A DNA stretch of 13,634 nucleotides, taken from the NCBI GenBank assembly GCA_905215445.1, contig CAJMPZ010000057.1, forward strand, positions 1 to 13,634, in the 5' to 3' direction. This DNA comes from an uncultured bacterium. GTDB taxonomy: Bacteria > Actinomycetota > Coriobacteriia > Coriobacteriales > Coriobacteriaceae. The notes under the pieces were generated by a model. The model saw nothing but the letters and a program-made list of their open reading frames with translations, ran no database searches and was not told where the DNA came from. Below are positions 1-6,209 of the stretch, piece after piece; positions within the stretch are counted from its first letter, which is position 1; every line of letters begins with the position of its first letter. Both the position numbers and the translations under genes were made by a program.

Positions 1-60
1 CGTAGCCCGAGACGGGCCCGGGCTGACAATTTCGACTGTAATGGACGTTCTTAAAAGACT

Positions 61-110
61 AGTCATTTAAGTCTGTCCCCAATGACTGCGGAAACCCGGC
101 ACTTGGGGAC
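61..110. repeat. Hairpin repeat with GTCCCC/GGGGAC arms (REP-like)
   Basis: Two alternative hairpins overlap. AGTCATT (61-67) pairs with AATGACT (81-87) around a 13-nt loop TAAGTCTGTCCCC. GTCCCCAA (75-82) pairs perfectly with TTGGGGAC (103-110). The loop and stem recur at 366-392. From memory, GGGGAC-armed hairpins of this kind accompany REP-associated tyrosine transposases in many genomes, but no such transposase gene is in this window. Confidence 0.6.
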
Positions 111-166
111 GTTCCTTTTCTGCTGGCAGCTTGGAACAGTCCTTAAAGCCCGCATCAATCAACTGC

Positions 167-336
167 GGAAAGCGCATCCCAGAATGAGCGTCCAACATGG
201 GACATAGTTTCCCTTGAGGGCCTCAACCGGAAAATGCATCCCGGAATGTTGCCGGAAAGTGGAACGTAGTTTCCCAAACGGGCCGCTAACGGAAAGTGCA
301 TCCCGCTATTGAGCTCCAAAATGGGATGCGCTTTCC
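167..336. repeat. Three 62-bp degenerate tandem units bounded by a perfect 15-bp inverted repeat
   Basis: Units start at 167, 229 and 291, a constant 62-bp step. Each begins GGAAA-n-n-GCATCCC and ends with a TTTCC-containing arm (198-213, 260-275, 322-336), so each unit can fold on itself. The outermost arms, GGAAAGCGCATCCCA (167-181) and TGGGATGCGCTTTCC (322-336), are exact reverse complements, while inner arms have diverged (for example CATAGTTTCCC and CGTAGTTTCCC). This looks like a multi-hairpin extragenic element rather than coding or CRISPR DNA. Confidence 0.65.
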
Positions 337-365
337 GTGTCGGCAGTTCCTGGCAGCCTGGGGCT

Positions 366-392
366 ACTCATTTAAGTCTGTCCCCAATGAGT
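366..392. repeat. Second copy of the TAAGTCTGTCCCC-loop hairpin
   Basis: ACTCATT (366-372) pairs with AATGAGT (386-392) around the same 13-nt loop found at 68-80. Compared with the first copy, one stem base and its partner have both changed (G-C to C-G), so pairing is kept. A partial third copy, AATGAGTCCCCAATGACT, follows at 395-412 and touches the stop codon of the peptidase gene. Confidence 0.6.
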
Positions 393-410
393 GCAATGAG
401 TCCCCAATGA

Positions 411-1445
411 CTAGTAGTAGGCCCACATGGCTTCGACTTCGTTAAGGACCTCTACGACGCCCCAGCGGCGGGCGCTGCGGCTGGCCGAGTTGGGATCGAA
501 GACTTCAATCTGGTCGGCGTCGTCAATACCGTAAAGCACAATGTAGTGGCCCACGTTGGTAAAGGTGCCCGGCCGAACGGCGGCGATGACGGGCGCTCCC
601 GAACGCAGCACCTGAGTCATCGAGTCGCGATCGTTATGAAGCTCCGTTCCGTTAAGTCCCAACTGCCACGCACCGCTCGTCATAAACGACCATTCGGTTG
701 CACCGGTGGGGGCGTAATTGCCTGCCTCGGAAAGCGCGCACATATCGACGGGAGTCATATCGGTGCGTCCCGTCTTAAAGATATAGACCATGGTGAGGCA
801 CGTAGGCCCGCAAGCATTTTGGCGGATGGTACCGCCGGCGTAAGGCAGCTCCGACCATGCAGGGTCGATCTGATAGATATGGGGCATCGTGCCGTCTTGC
901 CATTGCGAGCGCGGGGTCGAAAAGGCGAAAGAATAACCGGGCGCGACGGGGGCCTTGAGCAGCTTGTCCTCGGCGGTGGGCTCGAGACCGGCCGAGCCGT
1001 GGGACATACAGGAGCTCATAAGCACAAAGACCAGACAGATGAGGATAGAGCACAGTGCGAGGCAAAGCCGACGAGCCGGCAGGGCGGGGGCATTCACGAA
1101 CGATGTCGAGCGGTAGGGCTTGCCGTCGCGTCCGCCTTGGGGATGCGAAAAGAAGCGGTTGATATGGATGCCGGGCTGACGTGCGCCGTTGCGGCGCAGT
1201 TGCGGAACCTCGGCTTGGCGCTGTCGAGTGCGCGCGCCCAAGCGGCTATCTTGCTGTGCGCTTGTGCCCGTGCTCGGACGGCCACTCTGCCGTGTTCCGT
1301 TTGTCTGCTGCCGAGACGAAGGCCTGGGTTGCTCTTGAGGGCGTTGCGGATTGCTGCTCGTGGCACTTCTGGGCGTCGGCGTGGTGCGGCCAGCAAGGCG
1401 AACGCTTTGTCGCCGTTGATCACCGTCGTTGTATCCGTATGCCAT
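411..1445 (-). CDS. Membrane-anchored C39-like cysteine peptidase
   Basis: A 344-residue protein of type II topology. Residues 1-115 are a low-complexity tail rich in Arg, Gln, Pro, Ser and Thr, predicted disordered and cytoplasmic. Residues about 124-147 form one hydrophobic segment (RRLCLALCSILICLVFVLM). The rest would lie outside the cell. The C-terminal domain has the papain-like C39 signature: QNACGPTCLTM with the probable nucleophile Cys212 and oxyanion Gln209, GHYIVLYG with His300, and VFDPN with Asp317. In the family such domains cleave peptides, including leader peptides, or act on cell-wall-associated substrates; the substrate here is unknown. It is the only leftward gene, with an AAGGCGG ribosome site just before the ATG. 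It lacks the ABC-transporter fusion of bacteriocin exporters, so it is a stand-alone peptidase_C39_2-type protein. Catalytic family assignment is fairly firm; the biological role is open. Confidence 0.82.
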   Translation of the reverse strand: MAYGYNDGDQRRQSVRLAGRTTPTPRSATSSNPQRPQEQPRPSSRQQTNGTRQSGRPSTGTSAQQDSRLGARTRQRQAEVPQLRRNGARQPGIHINRFFSHPQGGRDGKPYRSTSFVNAPALPARRLCLALCSILICLVFVLMSSCMSHGSAGLEPTAEDKLLKAPVAPGYSFAFSTPRSQWQDGTMPHIYQIDPAWSELPYAGGTIRQNACGPTCLTMVYIFKTGRTDMTPVDMCALSEAGNYAPTGATEWSFMTSGAWQLGLNGTELHNDRDSMTQVLRSGAPVIAAVRPGTFTNVGHYIVLYGIDDADQIEVFDPNSASRSARRWGVVEVLNEVEAMWAYY

Positions 1446-1806
1446 TCGTACCGCCTTGTCTCATGTAAAACCTGTCTATCCTACAAAAAAGATGTGCAAC
1501 AAATGGGTCCGCGCGTCAAAAGCTCGGTAAACGGTACGAAAGGTGCAAAACACACGGCCTTAAAAACATCTCTCTATGCGTCCGATGAGCGTACGTCCGT
1601 CGGACGGGCGACAACAATGAGCGGCAAACCGTGCCGTTCGTCCCAAAAACGGCGCCGCTCGTTTTGCGGTTCTGCCTTCGGTCGAGCCGCAAGCGGCGCT
1701 GCTGTGCCAAGGCCGTATTGTAAAGCCACGAAATAAAAGCGCGCGGCAAAACAGACCGCGCAAGGGGTGACGTCAAAGAGGCGTCAATAAGGAAAGGAGG
1801 GGAACA
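1446..1806. other. Divergent intergenic region with several inverted and direct repeats
   Basis: This 361-bp stretch separates the leftward peptidase gene from the rightward permease. No gene is supported. Visible elements are a palindrome CGTCCG-T-CGGACG (1594-1606), preceded by another CGTCCGA at 1579-1585; a direct repeat resembling a LytTR operator (1633-1662); a hairpin GCGCGG/CCGCGC (1741-1746 with 1756-1761); and a strong AGGAGG ribosome site at about 1795-1801 just before the permease ATG. On the reverse strand, ACCTTTCGT and ACCGTTTAC lie head to tail (1527-1544), also LytTR-half-site-like. No convincing -35/-10 pair was found for either gene. Confidence 0.6.
1633..1662 (+). promoter_or_regulatory. 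Candidate LytTR-regulator operator (9-bp direct repeat, 21-bp period)
   Basis: GCCGTTCGT (1633-1641) and GCCGCTCGT (1654-1662) are near-identical 9-mers separated by 12 nt. LytTR-domain regulators are known to bind two direct repeats of about 9 bp, consensus [TA][AC][CA]GTTN[AG][TG], 12-13 bp apart. The two copies match that consensus at 8 of 9 and 7 of 9 positions. Two LytTR regulators are encoded downstream. Against it, the first copy can also pair with AACGGC (1648-1653), and degenerate sites arise by chance. Confidence 0.35.
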
Positions 1807-3258
1807 ATGGCGGACAAGAACGCAGAAGTTGCAGTCGAAGGTAACGGTGGCATGAAGAAAACGCTCTCGCTCTGGAACTTCTTCACCATCGGTTTCGGTG
1901 CCATCATCGGTACCGGTTGGGTTCTGCAGGTCGGCGACTGGATGGTCGTGGGCGGCGGTCCCGTTCCCGCTATGATCGCATTCCTCTTGGGTGCAATCTT
2001 TCTCGTGCCCGTCGGAGCTGTTTTCGGTGAGCTCACGGCTGCTATCCCCATCTCGGGCGGCATCGTCGAGTATGTCGATCGTAGCTTTGGCCGTACGATG
2101 AGCTACATCACCGGCTGGCTCCTGGCCCTGGGCAACGGCATCCTGTGCCCGTGGGAGGCCATCGCCATCTCGACCCTCGTGTCCGAGATGTTCGGCAGCC
2201 TGCCCGGCCTTGAGTGGCTGCGAGCCGTCAAGCTCTACACCATCCTGGGCGCCGACGTTTACCTGTTCCCGACGCTGATCGCGCTCGGCTTTGCAACCTA
2301 CGTCATCTTCCTCAACTTCCGCGGTGCCAGCTCGGCCGCCAAGCTGCAGGCCTTCCTGACCAAGGCCCTGCTCTGCGGCATGCTGCTCGCCATGGGCGTC
2401 TCGCTGTTCACCGGCTCGCCGGACAACGCCATGCCCGTGTTCTCCCAGGTCACCGGTGCTGGCGGCGGCAAGCCTGCCACCGAGGGCACCAGCCTGTTCG
2501 CAGGCATCGTTTCGGTCCTGGTTCTGACCCCGTTCTTCTACGCCGGCTTCGACACCATTCCTCAGCAGGCTGAGGAAGCAGCCGAGGGCCTCAACTGGAA
2601 CAAGTTCGGCAAGATCATCTCCCTGGCCCTGCTGGCCGCCGGCGGCTTCTACATGGTCTGCATCTACTCGTTCGGCACCATCCTCGACTGGCATGAGTTT
2701 GTTAAGAGCCCGGTTCCCGCGCTTGCCTGCCTCAAGGGCATCAACATGCTCCTGTACCTGGCCATGCTCGTCATCGCCACGCTTGGACCCATGGGCCCGA
2801 TGAACTCCTTCTACGGCGCCACGAGCCGCATCATGCTCGCCATGGGCCGAAAGGGCCAGCTGCCCGAGAAGTTCGCCGAGGTCGATCCCAAGTCCGGCGC
2901 TCCCAAGCTCGCCTGCGTCGTTCTGGGCGTCATCACCGTCGTCGGTCCGTTCCTGGGCAAGAACATGCTCATCCCTCTGACCAACGTGTCGGCTCTCGCC
3001 TTCATCTTCTCCTGCGGCATGGTCGCCCTCGCTTGCCTGCGCATGCGCTTCACCGAGCCCGACCTGCCTCGTCCCTACGAGGTGCCCGGCGGCAAGTTTG
3101 GCATCTGCCTCGCTGTCGCTGCCTGCGCCGTCATCATCGGCTTGCTCGTGATCCCGTTCTCTCCCGCCTCCCTCAACATGGTGGAGTGGAGCATCGTGAT
3201 CGGCTGGCTGGCCATTGGCCTGGCCCTTATGGCTTTCACCAATTCCCGCAAAAAGTAA
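1807..3258 (+). CDS. APC-superfamily amino acid permease
   Basis: A 483-residue polytopic membrane protein with about 12 hydrophobic segments. The first helix carries the APC signature GAIIGTGW (residues 31-38), where the unwound helix binds the substrate amino or carboxyl group in characterised family members. A second diagnostic motif, FFYAGFDTIPQQAEE (243-257), lies in the sixth helix region. It ends with a short basic tail. The family imports amino acids, or related amines, by proton or sodium symport or exchange; the exact substrate cannot be read from the sequence. The ATG at 1807 is supported by a strong AAGGAGG site. The gene is 131 bp upstream of an amidohydrolase on the same strand, suggesting that the pair imports and cleaves a peptide or amino-acid derivative. 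Codon choice is strongly biased to C/G-ending codons, suggesting high expression. Confidence 0.85.
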   Translation: MADKNAEVAVEGNGGMKKTLSLWNFFTIGFGAIIGTGWVLQVGDWMVVGGGPVPAMIAFLLGAIFLVPVGAVFGELTAAIPISGGIVEYVDRSFGRTMSYITGWLLALGNGILCPWEAIAISTLVSEMFGSLPGLEWLRAVKLYTILGADVYLFPTLIALGFATYVIFLNFRGASSAAKLQAFLTKALLCGMLLAMGVSLFTGSPDNAMPVFSQVTGAGGGKPATEGTSLFAGIVSVLVLTPFFYAGFDTIPQQAEEAAEGLNWNKFGKIISLALLAAGGFYMVCIYSFGTILDWHEFVKSPVPALACLKGINMLLYLAMLVIATLGPMGPMNSFYGATSRIMLAMGRKGQLPEKFAEVDPKSGAPKLACVVLGVITVVGPFLGKNMLIPLTNVSALAFIFSCGMVALACLRMRFTEPDLPRPYEVPGGKFGICLAVAACAVIIGLLVIPFSPASLNMVEWSIVIGWLAIGLALMAFTNSRKK

Positions 3259-3278
3259 CGCCTGGCCGGGGCGGATCG

Positions 3279-3359
3279 GGTGCGCGGAATCCTCTCTCCC
3301 GCGCACCGAACCCGGCACCACTTGGGTAGCTTTGTGAGGCCTTAACCCAACACGGCCTC
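3279..3359 (+). promoter_or_regulatory. Two intercistronic hairpins between permease and amidohydrolase
   Basis: GGTGCGCGG (3279-3287) pairs perfectly with CCGCGCACC (3299-3307), and GAGGCC (3336-3341) pairs with GGCCTC (3354-3359). Neither is followed by a T-tract, so they are not typical intrinsic terminators. They could stabilise the upstream transcript end or lower expression between the two cistrons. The amidohydrolase ribosome site follows at 3379-3385. Confidence 0.4.
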
Positions 3360-3389
3360 GCCCACTATATGGATCCATAAGGAGGAACC

Positions 3390-4667
3390 ATGTCCACTAA
3401 GTATGCAATCGTTGGCGGCAAGCTCATCGACGGTACCGGTGCCGAGCCGGTCGAGAACTCCCTCGTTCTCGTCGACGACAGCGGCAAGATCGAGTACGCC
3501 GGCACTATGCAGGACCTTCCCGAGGGCGTTGAGGTTATCGACGCCGCCGGCAAGACCGTCCTTCCCGGTCTGATCGACACCCACCTGCACTTCTCGGGCA
3601 ACCTGACCGACGATGACACCGATTGGGTTATGCAGCCGCTCCTCGAGAAGCAGGCCGTCGCCGTCAAGCAGGCCTACGACTGCCTCACCCACGGCCTCAC
3701 CACCGTCTGCGAGATCGGCCGCTTTGGTATCCAGATCCGCGACTGCATCGACAAGGGCGTCTTCAAGGGCCCGCGCGTTCTGGCCACCGGTCTGGGCTTC
3801 TGCCGCGTTGCCGGCCACGGTGACTCCCACCACTGCACCCAGGAGCTCAACAAGGAATCCCACCCCTGGGGCGACCAGGTCGACGGTCCTTGGGATCTGC
3901 GCAAGGCCGTCCGTCGTCGCCTGCGTGAGAACCCCGATGCCATCAAGATCTGGGCTACCGGTGGCGGCATCTGGCGCTGGGACTCCGGTCGCGACCAGCA
4001 CTATTGCTCCGAGGAGATCCAGGCCGTGGTCGAAGAGGCAAAGATGGTCGGCATCCCCGTGTGGAGCCACTGCTACAACAACCACGCCGCTGCCTACGAT
4101 TCCGTTCGCTTTGGCTGCGAGCAGCTGATTCACGGCTTCGATATCGATGAGCGCACCATGGACCTCATGGCCGAGCAGGGCACCTTCTTCACCCCGACGA
4201 TCGCCTTCCTGCCCACCTGGTACGCCACCTATCCGCCCGTCTACGTCCCCGAGCTGCACGACAAGTACGAGGGCACCCTGGTCGAGAAGGAGCTGCAGCG
4301 CAACTACGACTGCCTGCGCGAGGCCAAGAAGCGCGGCGTCGTCATGACGATCGGCTCCGACTCCTTCTCCTTCGTCACCCCGTACGGCACCTGCTCCATC
4401 GAGGAGATGTACGAGTTTGTCGACAAGATCGGCTTCACCCCGGTCGAGACCATCACCTGCGCCACCCTCAACGGTGCCAAGATGTGCCACATCGAGGACG
4501 AGACCGGTTCCATCGAGGCCGGCAAGTGCGCCGACCTGCTGGTCGTCAACGGTGACGTCGCCGCCGACATCCACGTGCTCAACACCGACAACATGGACGT
4601 CATCATGAAGGACGGCTGGATCGTCGAGGCTGGCACCTTTGGCGAGGCCAACAAATACAGCGCCTAA
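3390..4667 (+). CDS. Metal-dependent amidohydrolase (imidazolonepropionase/Xaa-dipeptidase-like)
   Basis: A 425-residue protein, full length for the amidohydrolase superfamily. The N- and C-terminal strands form the usual composite beta-sandwich (start MSTKYAIVGGKLIDGTG; end GSIEAGKCADLLVV). The TIM barrel carries the metal ligands in order: DTHLHFSG (His65, His67), AIKIWATGGG (Lys186, the probable carboxylated bridging lysine), VWSHCYNN (His227), LIHGFD (His248) and IGSDS (Asp324). This layout fits the subgroup that includes bacterial Xaa-Arg/Lys and Xaa-Pro dipeptidases annotated as imidazolonepropionase-like; I cannot fix the substrate. No signal peptide is visible, so it should be cytosolic. 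The preceding permease suggests that it acts on an imported compound. A perfect AAGGAGG at 3379-3385 sets the start. Codons are almost uniformly C/G-ending, implying high expression. Confidence 0.83.
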   Translation: MSTKYAIVGGKLIDGTGAEPVENSLVLVDDSGKIEYAGTMQDLPEGVEVIDAAGKTVLPGLIDTHLHFSGNLTDDDTDWVMQPLLEKQAVAVKQAYDCLTHGLTTVCEIGRFGIQIRDCIDKGVFKGPRVLATGLGFCRVAGHGDSHHCTQELNKESHPWGDQVDGPWDLRKAVRRRLRENPDAIKIWATGGGIWRWDSGRDQHYCSEEIQAVVEEAKMVGIPVWSHCYNNHAAAYDSVRFGCEQLIHGFDIDERTMDLMAEQGTFFTPTIAFLPTWYATYPPVYVPELHDKYEGTLVEKELQRNYDCLREAKKRGVVMTIGSDSFSFVTPYGTCSIEEMYEFVDKIGFTPVETITCATLNGAKMCHIEDETGSIEAGKCADLLVVNGDVAADIHVLNTDNMDVIMKDGWIVEAGTFGEANKYSA

Positions 4668-4725
4668 GATACCGTTTGTCGATGGCTGGATGTAAAACAC
4701 AGTTTTTGATTGCATAATGCAATGG

Positions 4726-4749
4726 AGAGGGTCGCTTGCGGCCCTCTTT
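4726..4749 (+). terminator. Intrinsic terminator after the amidohydrolase
   Basis: AGAGGGTCG (4726-4734) pairs with CGGCCCTCT (4739-4747), with one G-T wobble and a CTTG tetraloop. A short T-rich tail (TTTATT) follows. It lies 59 nt after the amidohydrolase stop and 36 nt before the sensor kinase start. A -10-like CATAAT (4713-4718) precedes it closely, as discussed in the findings. Confidence 0.6.
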
Positions 4750-4784
4750 ATTGCTATGGGTGCGGTAGATAAAAGGGGATGACG

Positions 4785-6170
4785 GTGGATTTAAACAGGC
4801 TGATTCTGGGCAAGAGCTACAACTCTACCAAGGTCTTTCGTACGGCCCAGCATGTGGTCCAGGCCATCCTGCTCGGTGTTGTCGTTCCGGCGCTTATCCT
4901 GTTGCTTATCTGGGATTTGACCGATAATCCCAACCCCGTCCCGGGCGTTGTCGTCATTGCCGGCTTGGTCATGCTGTGCTTCTTCTTCTCGTACGTCTTT
5001 GTCGTTCCCGACGACCTCACGTCGAGCGCTACCGACCGCACACTCGCCATCGCATCGAAAATATTCGCCTATACGTCACGAGGCCTTACGCCCGAAGCGG
5101 CCCTGGGCGCTTCCAAAATCATCCTTTCCGAGACCATTGCCTCGGCCATCTGCTTTACCGACGGCAAGCAGGTGCTGGCGAGCTGGGGCGAGGACTCGGC
5201 AAAATGCCCCGCGGGCACTCCGGTTGTGCTGCGGACTACGCTCAACGTGATCAACAGCGGTGAGCAAAGCGTATTTTCGCGCGATGCCTCGACTGAGACG
5301 GGTGGCTACTTTCCGCGCCTGCGCGCCGGTATCGTCGCACCGCTCACCGTGCGCGGGCATTGCGTGGGCACGCTCGAGCTGTATTATCCCCGCCTGAGCA
5401 GCATCGATATGCGCCAGACGGCGTTGGCCTCGGGCTTTGCCGATCTCATTTCCACGCAGCTCGCCAGCTTTGAGCTCGAGCGCCAGGACGAGCTTACGGC
5501 CCGCGTGGAGCTGCGCGCCCTGCAGTCGCAGGTCGACCCGCATTTTCTGTTCAATACCATCAGCACTATCGTGTCGCTCGTGCGAACCGAGCCCGACAAG
5601 GCGCGATCGCTGCTGATCGACTTTTCCAATTACTATCGTCAGACGCTTTCTGACTCCGATACGCTCACCACGCTCGAGCATGAGGTGGAACAGGGCACTC
5701 GTTATATCAATCTTATGCAGGCCCGGTATGGCGACGGCCGTCTGCGCGTTTCGGTCGACATCGACTTTGAGGTGCGCGACAGCATGGTGCCGCCGTTTAT
5801 CTTGCAGCCGCTGCTCGAAAACTGCATCAAGCATGCGCAGCGCGAGACCGAGCCGCTTTCTATTCGTGTTGGGGCTTTTGAGACCGATGACGGCTTGGAG
5901 ATCATCGTCGAAGATGACGGCATCGGTATGAGCGAAGAAGTCTGCGCGCATCTGTTTGAGCAACATCGCCGAGAAGAGCCCGAGAGCATTACCGCCGACG
6001 GCTCCGTCAAGCGAGGTTGCGGCCTGGCGCTCTTTAACGTACTTCAGCGCATCCATTTCTTTTACGGAGAAGATTCTGGCATACGCGTGAAGTCCCAGGA
6101 GGGCGTGGGAACGCAGGTCATCGTCGAGCTGAACGGCGAGCCGCATGAGCCGGCGCCGATGAAGGTGTAG
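4785..6170 (+). CDS. LytS-type sensor histidine kinase, first copy
   Basis: A 461-residue kinase. Two hydrophobic segments (about residues 21-43 and 53-74) anchor it. Residues about 90-215 form a GAF-like sensor region, and residues about 216-245 a likely coiled linker. The His_kinase domain of the LytS/YehU class follows with LQSQVDPHFLFNT (phosphoacceptor His253). The ATPase domain has the N box LLENCIKHA (Asn346), DDGIGM (377-382) and GCGLAL (411-416). It is cognate to the LytTR regulator 39 bp downstream. It lacks the multi-helix 5TM/7TM receptor of classical LytS or BtsS. I prefer GTG at 4785 because AAAGGGG (4772-4778) then lies 6 nt upstream; the ATG at 4779, two codons earlier, would abut that site with no spacing. 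ACCGTTTGT at 4671-4679 upstream is a perfect single LytTR half-site match, hinting at autoregulation. Confidence 0.88.
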   Translation: MDLNRLILGKSYNSTKVFRTAQHVVQAILLGVVVPALILLLIWDLTDNPNPVPGVVVIAGLVMLCFFFSYVFVVPDDLTSSATDRTLAIASKIFAYTSRGLTPEAALGASKIILSETIASAICFTDGKQVLASWGEDSAKCPAGTPVVLRTTLNVINSGEQSVFSRDASTETGGYFPRLRAGIVAPLTVRGHCVGTLELYYPRLSSIDMRQTALASGFADLISTQLASFELERQDELTARVELRALQSQVDPHFLFNTISTIVSLVRTEPDKARSLLIDFSNYYRQTLSDSDTLTTLEHEVEQGTRYINLMQARYGDGRLRVSVDIDFEVRDSMVPPFILQPLLENCIKHAQRETEPLSIRVGAFETDDGLEIIVEDDGIGMSEEVCAHLFEQHRREEPESITADGSVKRGCGLALFNVLQRIHFFYGEDSGIRVKSQEGVGTQVIVELNGEPHEPAPMKV

Positions 6171-6209
6171 CGCGCGGTTGGATTGAGAGAAAAAAGAGGG
6201 GAATCGCAT

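Larger units (their letters stand above)
1..410. other. Gene-free repeat-rich region
   Basis: No credible coding sequence is visible here. The stretch is filled with short inverted repeats. A first hairpin pairs AGCCCG (4-9) with CGGGCT (19-24). It is followed by a GTCCCC/GGGGAC hairpin, a block of three 62-bp units, and a second copy of the TAAGTCTGTCCCC-loop hairpin. The region lies downstream of the leftward peptidase gene, whose stop codon is at 411-413, so some of these hairpins may end its transcript, but no hairpin followed by a proper U-tract was seen on that strand. The most likely content is a cluster of REP-like or MITE-like extragenic repeats. Confidence 0.75.

Noticed and set aside
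167..336. Possible CRISPR array from regularly spaced repeats
   Set aside because: Only three degenerate units with no constant repeat/unique spacer pattern, and no cas genes in the window.
546..1736. A 396-codon plus-strand open frame opposite the C39-like peptidase and running into the intergenic region
   Set aside because: Arg/Ala/Gly-rich with no domain, no ribosome site, and antisense to a gene with intact catalytic motifs.
1516..3378. A 620-codon open frame on the minus strand opposite the permease
   Set aside because: Its product is low-complexity (Glu, Gly, Asp, Gln, Ala rich) and mirrors the G/C-ending codon bias of the permease. The plus-strand frame has clear APC motifs and a strong ribosome site.
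3342..4715. A 457-codon open frame on the minus strand opposite the amidohydrolase
   Set aside because: Compositional shadow (Val, Asp, Gly, Ala rich, no recognisable domain), while the plus strand carries all amidohydrolase metal-ligand motifs.
5076..6209. A 377-codon minus-strand open frame opposite the first kinase
   Set aside because: Antisense shadow of a well-defined histidine kinase, with no family features of its own.
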